Source: Castor canadensis
Lineage: Eukaryota; Chordata; Mammalia; Rodentia; Castoridae
Direction of reading: 5' to 3'
NCBI RefSeq assembly: GCF_047511655.1
Contig: NC_133392.1
Location: 93,799,042 to 93,863,041 of the forward strand
DNA: 64,000 nucleotides
Shown: positions 11,272-24,553 of the stretch, piece by piece
How the letters are laid out: every line of letters begins with the position of its first letter
How positions within the stretch are numbered: position 1 is the stretch's first letter
Program-made: the position numbers and the translations under genes
Notes under the pieces: model-generated
What the model was told of the DNA's origin: nothing
Database searches by the model: none
What the model saw: the letters and a program-made list of their open reading frames with translations, nothing else

Positions 11272-12026
11272 TTAGAGACTTGTTACCAGCTGCATTTGTC
11301 CTTCTCTGACATCCCCTTCTGGGATACACCCTTCTTTGTTAATGGGGATGATATAACCATCGCTATTGCCCCTGCTGATCTGGTAGCACATCTGAAGCTG
11401 ATGGCCAGCTCCAAGATTTGGCATGCTTTTGTAGTAAATGTCCTCATTCTCACTCCTCCGGGAGGGAGAGAGGTCTTCTTCCATGTCGGGACTGCTCTCC
11501 TGATAGGGAGAGTCTCTAAGATTGGGCATGCTTGTGTAAAGAGAGTCTCTGTTGGGGGACCGTAGTTGATCCTCAGCTTCTGCCGTCAGCTGGGAGACAT
11601 AGCTGTCAGTTCCCTCGGGCTTCACTTTCTTCTGGGGTTGGTACAGAAGGGAGTGAGTCCGCTGAGGAATGAGTGGTGCCTCGAGTTCTTTGTGGTGGAG
11701 CTCCAGTCCTGGGTTGTCACTGTGCATTAAAGATGAGGCGTCGGCCACGATGGCGTCATCTTCACTGCTGCTGCCCCCGATCACGGGCTTGACTGGTAGT
11801 GTGAGCTCGAGGTTGTGAGTCTTGCTGCTGCCTCGGAGGTTGTTGTGCACTAATTCTGAAATGATCATTTTCTCAAAAGCAGTGTCATTCAGACTTAGTC
11901 CACAGTCCACCACTTGCACACTGTCATTATAGTCCCCCTTGCGCAGTGAGTAGCTGTTGTTAAAATTACCATTTAGCGGTAGAGTATCCATGGCACTTGT
12001 ATCCCTGGCATTGTTCAGTGAATGTC
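11272..12026 (-). CDS. ADGRL2: ADGRL2 last coding exon: cytoplasmic tail and PDZ-binding motif
   Basis: The acceptor is tttcag/GACATTCAC at 12026, entered in phase 1, and the reading frame runs 250 residues to TAA at 11272. It encodes most of the intracellular tail. Two copies of a short YxSMPNL motif (YTSMPNL and YYKSMPNL) lie about 35 residues apart around an acidic Ser-rich stretch ([16 protein letters not shown]). The last four residues are VTSL, a class I PDZ ligand; latrophilin tails are known to bind SHANK-family PDZ domains. The tail is low in hydrophobics and looks disordered. A 125-codon antisense open frame overlaps it and is taken as a shadow of the constrained coding sequence. 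Confidence 0.95.
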
Positions 12027-15000
12027 CTGAAACAGAAAAGGGAGTTACTGTTACCGCCTCTGCTCCTTTCTAAAGAAACCTTATTTGTTTTGTACAAAAC
12101 TTTTTAATGTCGTTCAGGACAAAGTTGTGTTTGAAAGCTAACACTTGAAAAGTGCCAGGCTTTCCCGCCTTCCCAACTGTAAACAGTTGCAACCCCTTAG
12201 GTAACAGGAAAAAGTGTTAAAAAATGATCGTACTGTTTTCCAGGGAGGGAAAATGGCATACAGAATATTACTTTGTCAATTTTGGGGAGACAATAGTTAC
12301 TGATTTTTTGGTCAAATCTCTGACATTCTTACAAACAAGACTTCACTCCATGCCCTTGCATAGTTAATGCAAAGCAATTCATTAGTGACATTTACATTTT
12401 AAAGTACAAGACTATGGTTCATAAAAATAAAATTAACAGAATTTGTCCTAAACAACACTAAATTAAAAAGGAATAAGTCACACACAAAACCAAAAGGTAA
12501 ATGTACAACATAAACCCACATAACTGGCAAGCAACTTTTTAAACAACATTCTAACATTGCCTTTTTCTGGAGATGAAATTAAAAAAAAAAGAATGAAAAA
12601 AATGAACAGATACAAAGAATTCATGTTAAACAGAGACAGCCATCTTTCATACTGACTGGACCAGGGGCCCACAAGCACCATCCAACAACACGATAGACAG
12701 CAGGTGGAATGACTCACTTTGGACAACTCACATCATGTCTGTCTGCTCAGGCTATCTGGCCTAAGAGTAGCTGATATATAAAAGAAAGTAAAATGATTTA
12801 TTGTAACATGATGAAGAATTTCTAAGCTTCTCAGCAACTTAGTCAGAGCAAGGGTTCAACAAATTAGATTACCAGCAATAGCAGCCTTTACTTTCCATTT
12901 AATATTTATGATTTTGAGTTTGTTTGGTATTAATAACCTCGCTAGTAACAATGGCCCCAGGCTTCTAATGGTCAAAGTTTGCCTGCAGCCCTGCAGTCTG
13001 CATCAGTCACAGTGACAGCACAGAATGAACCAGCAGAGTCTACTGTACAAGATTGGCCCATAGACACTGTGGGCATGGAGGTCAAACGCAGAAATGTTAG
13101 AGATTTCTTAGTATGGGTCACAGAAATTAAACCAAGAATAGATATTAACTATGGAATGGGAGAAGGGTGTCAGCCTTGGCTAATATATTTTTTATTTCTA
13201 AAGGAATGAAAAATTGGACAAATCTGCTTGAGATATGAAAAGAGGTTTAGGAGGAAAAAAAACATGGTAACATGCTCTATTCAAATCAGTTGTATTTTCT
13301 ATAGACACATAAACATGTAAACTAAGACATCACAGAGCTTGTTAAGCAAATAAAAAATAAAGTCAGAGGAAGTTAAATGGTCTGCATGATGGAAAGTTAG
13401 GTTATTCATTCTCAAAATCCTAGAGGGAAAAAAAAAATCACTTGTCTACAGATAGGTCTGTTTAAAAAAAAAAAGAAAGGATGAAATGATGTTATTGAAA
13501 TGAAACTGACCACTGTGAGGCTGCTGCATTGTATGCAAGGCTTGGAGGAGTTTAGGAAAAACTTTAATTCTTGGAAAAGAATAGGAAATTTCCCTTTTTA
13601 TTGCTCACTCCACTCTTAAAGCTGCAGGTATCCTAGAAAACTCAAATTCCGTTCAGGAAAAAGAAATCTCTGTATGGCACAAACTTCATGACTAACAAAT
13701 AAGTGATAATTGTGAGATAAATTTACATTAGCATATATGAGAATATGGGGGATGATATATTTGTTACTCGTATTCTTTTAAAACCCTTCTACAATTGAAA
13801 AACTGACAATTCAGTTTGTATTATGCTCTGCGTGTCAGCAAAGTGAAGTCATGGTAGTTATTTGTAAAGGCTTCCTTTAGCTTGCTTGATACAATTTTCT
13901 AGTTCATAAATTAGTGTGTGCCATACTTTTTATAAGATCGATCATTAGGAAACATTTGGCACTAAGGTGTAAAAGAGCACATGAATGGTATACTAGCATT
14001 TATTTCCTCTGAAGAGAGGTTCAATATTTTCAAACATATTCTTTTCTTTTCATCTTTGCCTAATACATGTAAAAATATGTCCTGGGTATAACCCAAAAGG
14101 TGTTTTCTATGATATACTGCAGATTTAAGACTTCTTTGGTTTTGAAGAGGCATCTTTTTCTGCCCAAGTTCAGGTAATTCACTTGAAGACTTTCCACAGC
14201 CTGTAGCAAGATTACTGTGGGAATGCAGAAATGATAAGTCAATTATTAAGCATTTTGGCTGACAGTTCTTCAGGCTTTACAGAGCAAATTATTTCAGCAT
14301 TGCACATACTTCAGTATGGACAGCATTTGCTACAGACCTCTGTTACTGACAAAAACCAGTACAGGTAGATGTACTGCTTAAATTTGGTAACATTTTAGGT
14401 GCAAATTGTGAACCACTTGCCCGCTGAGTCTACTTCATGACTGCTAGTTATGTTTAATTGTGCCCGTTAAAAATCATGCTGAAAAAATTTACATTTGATA
14501 GGCAAAGTTAAGTTTTACTCCCATACTTGTCTCTCTGTAGGTTGCTAGAGGAGAGCATAAGGAAAGTAAGAAAACAAGAGAATGAAAAGAGAAGCTGCAG
14601 TTACGTTAAAAAAGAATTTTCAGAAAAAAAAAAAAGAAACGAAGTTTTCTGTGGTTTAGTTGCAAATATTATTCACAAATAAATATTATATGGTAGCAGT
14701 AAATTACATATTTTTTACCAAAATCTTGTAAATTGTGTTAATATTAAATATATGTTTCTCTTAATAAACTTTTAGGAAACACAGTAAATAGGACATGTTA
14801 GTGACAATCTCTCCCCCTCCCACCAGTTAAAAACCATAAGTACAAACTGACTAATATTAACTGTATTCTCGAAGTTTCCTTAAGAAAATGAAAAACTACC
14901 ATAAAGCTGCACTATACTATAGTTTGGATATATTCATAAGGCTGGATGTAGTTTTCTACACCTAAACATCCAAATTATCTTTGTTAGCTAGTTCATTCCA

Positions 15001-18000
15001 AAAGCAAATTTTGTCAGCAAGCTTTAGAGTCAACTGAATAATATATTACATAGATAGGATACCTCTAAGTGATAAAAATCTTGAAGATGGGCTCTCGGAC
15101 CATGTGATGTCAGTCCTGTAATAATATATTAAGATTTATGCCACCTGTGTTAAAAACATGGATAATTATTGTAAATACTATCATGACTGAGCTTTCACTA
15201 TAATATAGTGCAGTTTTAGAAGCCTGGCATGGGCAATAACATAAATTTTTTAAGTTGAGAAATTAAGGGTGTAATAATAAATATAACGGCAACCTGAGTA
15301 TTTTAGAAACAGGGCACGATCGGAGTTCTGCTTAGCAGCAAAGAAAGGAAGTTTTATTTGTAAGTATAAGCACACCTGGTGAGTTAAATACAGGAGCTGG
15401 AGGGGCATTACATACAACTGTTTCAGCGAGCAACGTGTTATAGGGGTTGTTAGTGCCGTGGGGTCGAAGGAGAGGGTTTGTTAGTAGGTAATTGCCAGTC
15501 ATTCCTACAGCAAAACAGAACAGAACAGAACAGAACAGAACAGGAAGAATACATCAGTTCTCTGTTTTTAGTGTTACGGTTGCAGTACACATATATATAT
15601 ATATTTTTTTTTTTCTTTTTTTTAATTTATCAGGGTAGTGGCCAAGTTGGCAATGGAAATTCTGCTGAAATTTCCTGACTGTATTTGAACTAGTAATTTG
15701 AAGGAGAAAGGGGAGAAGGGAAGTTAAATTTCAGTAATTCACAGGTGCTTTCTGAGTCCCCCAAGTAAACACCTGCAAAGGATGACATTTACTAATTTAT
15801 ACAAAATCACTGTTAAACAAAAATGGCAATTAAATGCATAAAGATCAACGTTATGTTTCAAGATGTTACTGCTTAATATTAAAAACGTAACCACTTCAGC
15901 CCAGAAGAGGGAATCTCAAACTTTCAGATTTACAGGTGTGGGATTATCCCTCATGAAAACATCTGTGTTAATACCAACTTTGATACAAGCAGAAGGAAAA
16001 ACAACTTTCACAGACATATAAAAATTATGACACATTGCTAAAAGCTGCACTTAGTAAATGCAAAAGCATACATGCTGAGGGGAAAAATATGAGTTATTAG
16101 ACCATTCACAAAGTCTATGGTAAGAATTTTTTCTGTAATCTCATTTGCCAGGTTTCAAAAGTGAATCTTTGAGTAATTCATTTACTATTCAATAGTCATC
16201 TTAACAGAATTAGGTAAAACATCAAAGCAATGAAACAAACATGTTTTACTCATTCTAACTGATAAAATACAAACCCTTACTTATGGACCATATGTTCAGC
16301 ACAGCTAATGTAATTTTACTAAAAGTATGCAAAATTTCGGATTGGTTTTGATGCCGCAAATACTCTTTCCATTTGAAAACAAAATCTTGTTTTAAAATTT
16401 ATTATTTAAAATTGAGACTGTCATTAATACTTCTTTGCTATAAATTCTAAATTTATGTTATACTATAAATTGGTGAATCAAAACTAAAAATACCTGGACA
16501 AATAATTTTTCCAAGGTTTACACAATTCACTAAGCTTTCATTCTGCAATACCTGTGTATGCATGCACTTGTGCCCTCATCTTGCTAAATTATTTCACTTC
16601 CCACCATAGTTTAAGAACCATCCTGATTTATGTAACAAATTTAAGGTTGCCATTAGATAATATGGCAAAAGTTGCTTTATAAACTTTCATGTATTCTAAT
16701 TTTAAGATTTATGACATGTTTTAGCATTACTTAGTTTTTTTAAAAAAATAACTTTTACAAAATTTTGAAAATTTTTGATGAAAAACATATTCTTTATATG
16801 AATGCTTTAGTTGTATTAATGTCTTAAGAAGGAATCTTATAAATGTTTAGTTAGGAAGGAGAAATGTGTACTAACAAGGAAAGCATTTTAATTTGTGACA
16901 AGATAGGTTTTAGTAATCACTTTTTTCCAGCCTTATTCTGTTAGTATGGAATTTTAAATTATATTTTTTGCATTATATTATGAAATAATATAAACTTATA
17001 TGTACTTTAGTAAATGATGATTAAAGTTGACCAACAGGTTTAAGAATTTGTTATAAAAACCCATGAGAAAAAAGCTCAGAATTTTCTCTAGAATTATTAT
17101 AAGCTGGCAAAAAGTACAAAATTCATATTGTATATTGTGAACTCAAGTCTTTCTAGTAACTGACCTTGATTAAGGGTTGAAGTGCTATTGATGTCACCTG
17201 AGATAAAAGAAGATTCAGATTGTTTTCTCACAGTGTCATTCCACATCCTTCTTATTCGACTCTATTAGTATGAAATACCAAGACAAATATGTTAGGTTCC
17301 TCAAGCTTACTTTATTAGAATCACACAATGATTTACCCTAAATAATTTGGCCTTTTATTTATTTATTTTATTTATTGTGCTGGGTGGAGGTACATTGTGA
17401 CATTTACAAAAGTTCTTATATAAAATATATCATATTTGAATTCATCCCTTCCACCATTTCTCCTTCATTCCCTCCTCCATCTATTCCTAGAATAGTTTCA
17501 ACGGGTCTCATTTTTCCACTTACATACAGGTGTACACAGTATTTGCACTGTATTCACCACCCCACACACTTTCTCCATCTCCTCCCCCATCCCACTGGTA
17601 CCAACCCCGCCAAGCAGGACCTGTTCAGCCTTTTGTTCTCTGATAATGTGGCCTTTTAAGGAACATGTGTTGTCTCTGGTCTATAATTGCACTGTTGCTT
17701 CTGTACCAAGGGATATTTAATCTACTCTTAAACATGTGTTGTTTTACTGATTTTTAAGAAGTGGAAATGATTGATTCCTCAACAAACATTTACTGAGTAC
17801 CCACTATGAGCACTGTGCTATGTGATCCTAGAATATGAACTGATTATGATAAACTACTTAAAGAACCTCTCTCCTCAAAAGAGGATGCTCATACCTACTA
17901 TCACCTCGAGTACCTAATAAGATGAAATTAAAACCAAAACAGCAAAAAAGCAAGTACTTGCTACCTAGATCATTATAATGAGGAAACAATTAGTGCATCT

Positions 18001-21000
18001 AAACAGAACATGTCTCAGCAGGCTTTCTATAAATAGGGTTAATTAAAGATGCTGTCAAACTCTTTTGTTACCTGTGTACCAGAGGAATACCGAGCACTGG
18101 TTCTGGTGGTTGATGCCTTCACAGAGCTGTGGGGGCTCTCAGTTGGGAGGCCGCCACAGCAATATGAATGTCTGAAGCACTTGCCATACTCTTTTCGTAC
18201 CTGCATGGAGTAATCAGAACATCGAGGGAATGATATGAACATATTTGCTTCTCTCTCTATCTCTCTAATTAAATAAATAGTGAAGACAACAGAGAAGAAT
18301 TAAAGCTCTGCTCAGATATATCTATGGAGAAAATAATTTGAAAGTGCTGAAACAGTAATCAAAAAAAGTATTCTTTATTCACTAGAGTGGCTAATAGGAT
18401 CTCTAAAATTTGGTTTAACATTGTGAACATGCTTTGTACCCTGATATTATCATTCCAATGTTGTTATTAATACAATAGGAATTTTTAAAGGTGAATTCTG
18501 TCATATACTTTTGTGTTTTGTGGTAAGAAAATTGCACAAAGAGATTAATATTTTCCTTGCTTGGGTGTATATGACCAATCTGCAATTGAGTCATGTTTTA
18601 TATGCTTCACATCCTCTCAGAAGGGCAACACATAGATCTCTTTAACTGGATTGTGTAGTTTTGTGGGCAGCCTCATTGTAACAAGACTCCTTTTGCCACA
18701 AGAACAAAGAAAAAAAGTACTTTGATATATTTGCCAGCAATTAGCATGGAATATCGTTTTCATTTCCTGATAGGTCTAGTTTTAACATTTCGTGTAGCGT
18801 CTACTCACTTCATCAAAACAAAACAGAACTAGTTGTGCAATTTCCATTCACATTAATGAGTTACCCATATTATTTCCCTCTCCCTGAAGCTTGGATGTAT
18901 GGACAGAAAGATAAGTTGTTGGGTATAAAAGGATGCTTAAATTAAACTTTTGAAAGTGAGGTCTAAACAACTGCAAAATAATAGACTCTGTATGAGCAGG
19001 AGTATAGAAGTGGAAGGAGGAAGGGAGAGTGTTGGACTGTGCATAGCTTTATAAGTATATAAACATTGTATATTACAGCCAGACATAGAAATTACAAGAA
19101 AGACAAATTATATAAGAAAACATTTTTTTTTCTAGTAGATTACAAAATAACACTACAAAGTTCTCCCCCCTTACAATTTTATGTTATCTGTCTGCAGAAA
19201 CCATGACCTTGGTACTTATTACTTGCAAAATTAGAAAATTAAAGTCACTAGATGACCTTGTAAATCTAAGTGCACTTGCATTTTCATCTTCTTGGTTTTA
19301 CTTAATTGAACCCATTAGAACAAATAACAATGTGGTTGAGCTTTCAAAGCATTCTCTTAGCCTAAATATGCTCATTCAAGCAATAAGAACCATGATCTTA
19401 ATGCAACCATGTTGTGTTATATCCTTAACAATCTGTCCTGGCAGCACCTAGTAAGATGTATCCAAGCCTAAGGAGAACATGTTCAAAAGAACTGCGACAT
19501 GATGCATTCAAAATGTAGTTGTTAATATAAAAAACAGTAAATATTCTTTTTCAAATAGTACACACAACTATAAGAAGAAATAATGACTTTTTCTGTTAAG
19601 TCTATGCTTTATGTTTGGCACAGCAGTCTAGAGTTATGAATTGTGTGTGATCACATGCTTGTTCACAGAATGCTCACCTACATAAGAAATATATAAAAAC
19701 TGCAGTAATTACTAAGATTATCTTTGTACAATGTATAGAAAATTAAAGTTCATTGTTATTAAATAACACATGATACCTCACAAAAATTTTCTACACATTT
19801 GGCTATTAACTGCTCTGAAATGCTATATAACCAAGACAATGGCAATCAAAATGGTATTTTATCCAAATAATACCCTCCAGTGTTGGTTTTGCCTAATGCT
19901 TATATTGCTGTGAATGTACATTATCTGTCAGTATTGCACATTCCACCGTCATTATCCAAAAATTATAGCTTATTCAAAACTGATGGAAGTAACAACACTA
20001 TCATCCTGTCATGACTGAAAACATAATAGTTTTCACTCTCACAATTCAATTTCTCTGTTCAATTTAGTGACCAACTAGTAATAACAGAATAAAAAGACTA
20101 CATTAGATACACAGACAGGGAAAGGAGGCTACCTTGTGGAAGGCACTGAAGTTTTAAACTTAAAGGGCAGCTGAGCGATTCTCTTAGATTTACATTTAGC
20201 TACAGATTTAGTTTTTCATCTTCAACTCTAATTTTCAAGGCTTTTTGCTGACTTCACTTAACATGAAATCAGGACAAAATAAGACATGAGGTACTAAATT
20301 ATTGGGTTTTAGATCTTCCAAAATCACTCAAAAGGCAACATTAATATTAATGTCTGGTGCTTTAAAAATTAATGTCACTTACCCTTCTATTCAGTTTTAT
20401 TTTGGACCTACGCATTTCTGTTGGTGACCAAAGACTAAATTTAACATTAAAAAAAAAACAAAAACCTTGTCTAAGCTGTATACAAAGCAGTTTACAGAAC
20501 CTACTAGCAAGAAGAAATTTTAACCTAAGTGTCTATAATGTTCCCAAACTGAGATCCAAAATATGACTGGCATTGTCCAAGTTTATATGCAAAGCCTGAC
20601 TTTCCAGGTGTGTATTAAATTTAATTTATAATTAAAATATGATGCTATTTAACAATACGCCAGTTGTAACCTAAAATCTTCTCTATTACATCTATCATTT
20701 TCAAATCAAAGAACAACTAAGTTGAGCCCTTAGGGATTTTCATTCACTTACTTTCTTTTGGAGAGCACAGTGAAAGATGAAAATGAACACTCCCTGGAAA
20801 GCATTAAAGACGGTGAAGAGATATGCCATCACAATAGTCTCCTCATTAATAAAAAGCAACCCAAATGACCAGGTTAGGCCAAGAAGACACAGAAGAGCAA
20901 ATGCACCAAGCACCCAAGACCTGAAAAAATAAATTGAATTTTTTTAACAGGTTCCATGGGGAATACACAGTTCTCATGCTTATTTATTAACATATCAGTA

Positions 21001-24000
21001 GTAGAGTTGACTTTTTCTATGTTCACATTCAAATTCAACAGCATTTTGGTTTTAACCTTTCATTGATTAAAAAAGAACAACAGCATTTAGTACTGCAGCC
21101 TCCAGTGAAAACAGCAACAGCAGGCATGACCTTTCCTTAGTCCAGAATAAACAGGTATCAAACTACATTGAAATACCAGGTGTAAAATATCCCCCATGAA
21201 TTTATTATCTTTCGGTGCATTTTGGTGAAAGAAATTAAGGAGTCCTTAAATAGTTTACTTCTATATTTTTATTCCTGTGGTATACTCATATGAGTATACC
21301 ACATACAGAAAGGTTAAATGGCAGATAATCAGTTAACACCTGAACTTCAGGTTCTAATGAACTAGTCTTAGGTGAACCTACAGTTTTAATAACTAAAGCA
21401 TGAAGAAGCCTAGCTGGAATGAGATAAAAACCATGAGAACAACTTCAAAATAAAATAATTTTGGAGATTTCATCATGAATAGCTTAAGGAGAAAAGAACT
21501 GTAGAAAATAGGACGGAATGAGAAGGATTTAAAGTCAGTGCATTCCATGTCTAACTAATGATCTTACTTGATAAATGGCTTATTATCTTCATAGCTAGAA
21601 AGCATTATAAGCAGAAAAGAGAAACAAAATTATTAGACAGAATTAAAATAGAAAGTAATAAGAAAGCATTTATATATTTTATAAATTAGTCAAAATTAAG
21701 AAAGTCAAAATGCAGAGGCAAGCAATTAAAAAATAAAGGCATATTATAGTTTAAAAGTACTATAGCAAATTAGATATTCCAAAATAATTATAAAAATCAA
21801 GGGCAATTCATGATATTGACGGATTTGTAAAAAATATAAATCATGCCATAAATTTGTTAATGTAGGGTTCTACCTTACCCAGGTAAGTCCGTATTATAGT
21901 AGCCATCACAAACACGGTAATTACTGGTGTAGATGAGAAGACAGAAAGAGGAAAAGGAAGAAAAGAGAGAGATGCTAAAGATTAGCTCTCTCTCTTACCA
22001 TGCAACATGCAATGAAGCTGGCACTAACCTATCTAAAACGTCTATTGTTTTTTTTTCAAAAATTTACCCTTACTATAGATCTGCCATTTTTTACATTAAA
22101 AGAGGTATTTCTCACAATTCCATTATAACCAACTTGAATACCTCCTTGAATTCTAAATTAAGGCTTATGTTTTAAAAACAACTCTGAAAATGCTTCCATG
22201 ATTTAATGAATCAATAGCAATCCATTTTTTATTAATTAGACAGCATTTTCTACTGATAGAATATTGCAGTTTTTATTCAACATGGAAATAAGGTAAACAT
22301 TTGCTTAATTACCATGAAAACAACAGATAATCTTCAAGTTAACAATAGTAATAGAGTAAATTCTCTTAGGAAAACAGGATTAGGAGGAGAAACTGCTCAG
22401 AATCCTTAAATCAAAAAGTCATTTAACAAAACAAACTTAATGTAATCATACCAGCCATGCAAACAGGATCATCATTTTGAACTGCATCTTAAACTAAAAT
22501 GAAATTGTTACAGTGATAGGAAATTTCCACAAAGCCACTGAAACAATTTCTTCATTCTAGATCAAGGAAAAACGATTTTTGACCAATGTCTATAACATGG
22601 TTATAAGTGCAACTCAACCTTAAATCAGTGAAATTTTACTCTGAATAATTTTCATAGTTGACAGAAGGCAGAAATACCTTCATTCCCTGTGGAAAATATC
22701 TTTTACTTAGCTTGTCAAGTATTAAAATTAAAATAGGAACTACTTACTTAATGTTTTCCAACCTGCTAGAATCTGGTTTCAAAGTATTTGAATGCTTCAC
22801 CATTTTGCACAGTGTGATCACCAGGAAGATAATATTTAGCTGTTATAATGAATAAAGAAAGATTGAGATCACTACAAAGAGTAAAAGATATTTTTGCCAA
22901 TGCAGTAATGAGTTAATGCAGTTAAGTGTCAACAGCATGTGAATGTGGGAGACACCGATTCAATTTCACTTTATGTATGTAATGATCAAGCTCAGTCTAT
23001 GTAAAAAACGCTGGCTATGTATGATCAATTCTTTAATAGATCATTTGACATGAAATTACAACCTCATTAAGTCAGTATCTTGCGGTAATGATTAAATAAA
23101 TTAGAACATCTAAATTAGTTTCTTTAGCTAGATGTACTCCAGGGCCTAAAAGCCATCTAATGGAAACACTGAAGTGAATTTCTTAAAAGGGGTCTTTACA
23201 TCATGTACCCTGTAACGGAAGAGTCAATAGGTTTGGAACTGCAAGACTTGGATGAGACTAGGTCTTGATTTTGACTGAGTAAATAAAACTATAATATCTT
23301 TACAATCTACTTCTAAGATAATTGTGAGGAGCAAATGCAATAAAATATATGTAAACTATACATTAGCAATATGAATTAAGGTAAACTTTTAATTACATTC
23401 ATAGATAGTACTTTTTTTCCTGCATCTACATTGCATGGAAGTTGGTAATTCTGAAAAGAGGCTGCCTTGAGTCTTTGTAAACATTCAGCTGTGTAAAGAA
23501 CCTAGGTGCAAACAAAAGCAAACCCAGGAAGACGGAATCTGACATAGAAAGTCTGGGATTCCAAGAGGTCAACAAAAGTGGACTCAGAAGAAAAGAAAGC
23601 TGTGGTGTTTTGACTAAAGGAGACACAAAGGCTGGTAATTTACATCTGCTTCTACACACATCTGCCAGAATGTTGGAGGGGACGCAGTTCCATTTTTATG
23701 CTCAGAAATAGGACAAAGCCAGTGCTGGTGGCTCACACCTGCAATCCTAGCTGCTTGGGAGGCTGAGATTGGGAGGATTGCAGTTTGAGGCCAGCCTAGG
23801 CAAATAGTTCGCAAGACTCCATTTCCAAAATAACCAGAGCAAAACGGACTGAAGGTGTGGCTCAAGTGGCAGAGTGCCTGTGTTGCAAGCACAAAGTCCT
23901 GAGCTCAAACTCCAGCCTCACCCATCCCCCAAAATAGAATTTTTTTGACATTTTATTTTGGAATATTATTTTTAAAAAAGACAAAACAAAGTTATTTTGA

Positions 24001-24508
24001 GAGTTTTACATGATGTGGAGAGGACCAGCTCATTTGGTATATATCTGGCGTGTCAGATAATCAACCTAATTTTATTACATTGCTATGATCCTTTTCACTG
24101 AGTTACAGATAATCAAATGGTAGCATGGTGTACTCACAAATCACTACTTCTGATTTTATAACTATAACCATTATATAGGGCAATAAATTAAAACTTTAAG
24201 TTTTTGATGAATTTGGGAACAGAGCAAATTCTATAATGTACACTGTTTATCATTTTGTCTACTGTGTCTTACTTCTCTTACATGCAGAATTTCCCCTTAC
24301 AGGAAAATAAGACTAATGGGCCTAAGTTGCAAGTGTTGGTAAATGGCATTCTACCCTTCCTTTGATGTTAATCACTTAAGTGTTGACATAAGTGGCTCTT
24401 TGTTTTAAAGTTTTTAAAGTTATTATCTAGGGAAAAAAAATAAAGAAAGCTGTGGAAATATTTTCTTGCTTTTCTCTTTTGTAGAATAAGTCTCCCTGGT
24501 CACTTTCT

Positions 24509-24553
<45 letters not shown>

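Noticed and set aside
11188..11565. 125-codon plus-strand open frame over the last ADGRL2 exon
   Set aside because: It lies entirely antisense to the 3' end of the coding region and UTR, has no recognisable domain, and open antisense frames are common opposite constrained coding sequence.
12979..13209. 76-codon plus-strand open frame in an intron
   Set aside because: No domain, no splice or promoter support, and length within chance expectation.
15478..15678. Open frame with a repeated NRTEQ peptide
   Set aside because: The repeat is the translation of the CAGAA microsatellite on the strand opposite the gene.
18039..18071. Alternative receptor ending [10 protein letters not shown] by reading into the intron after the proximal tail exon
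   Set aside because: The donor at 18071 is usable and no good polyadenylation signal follows closely, so there is no evidence for such a transcript.
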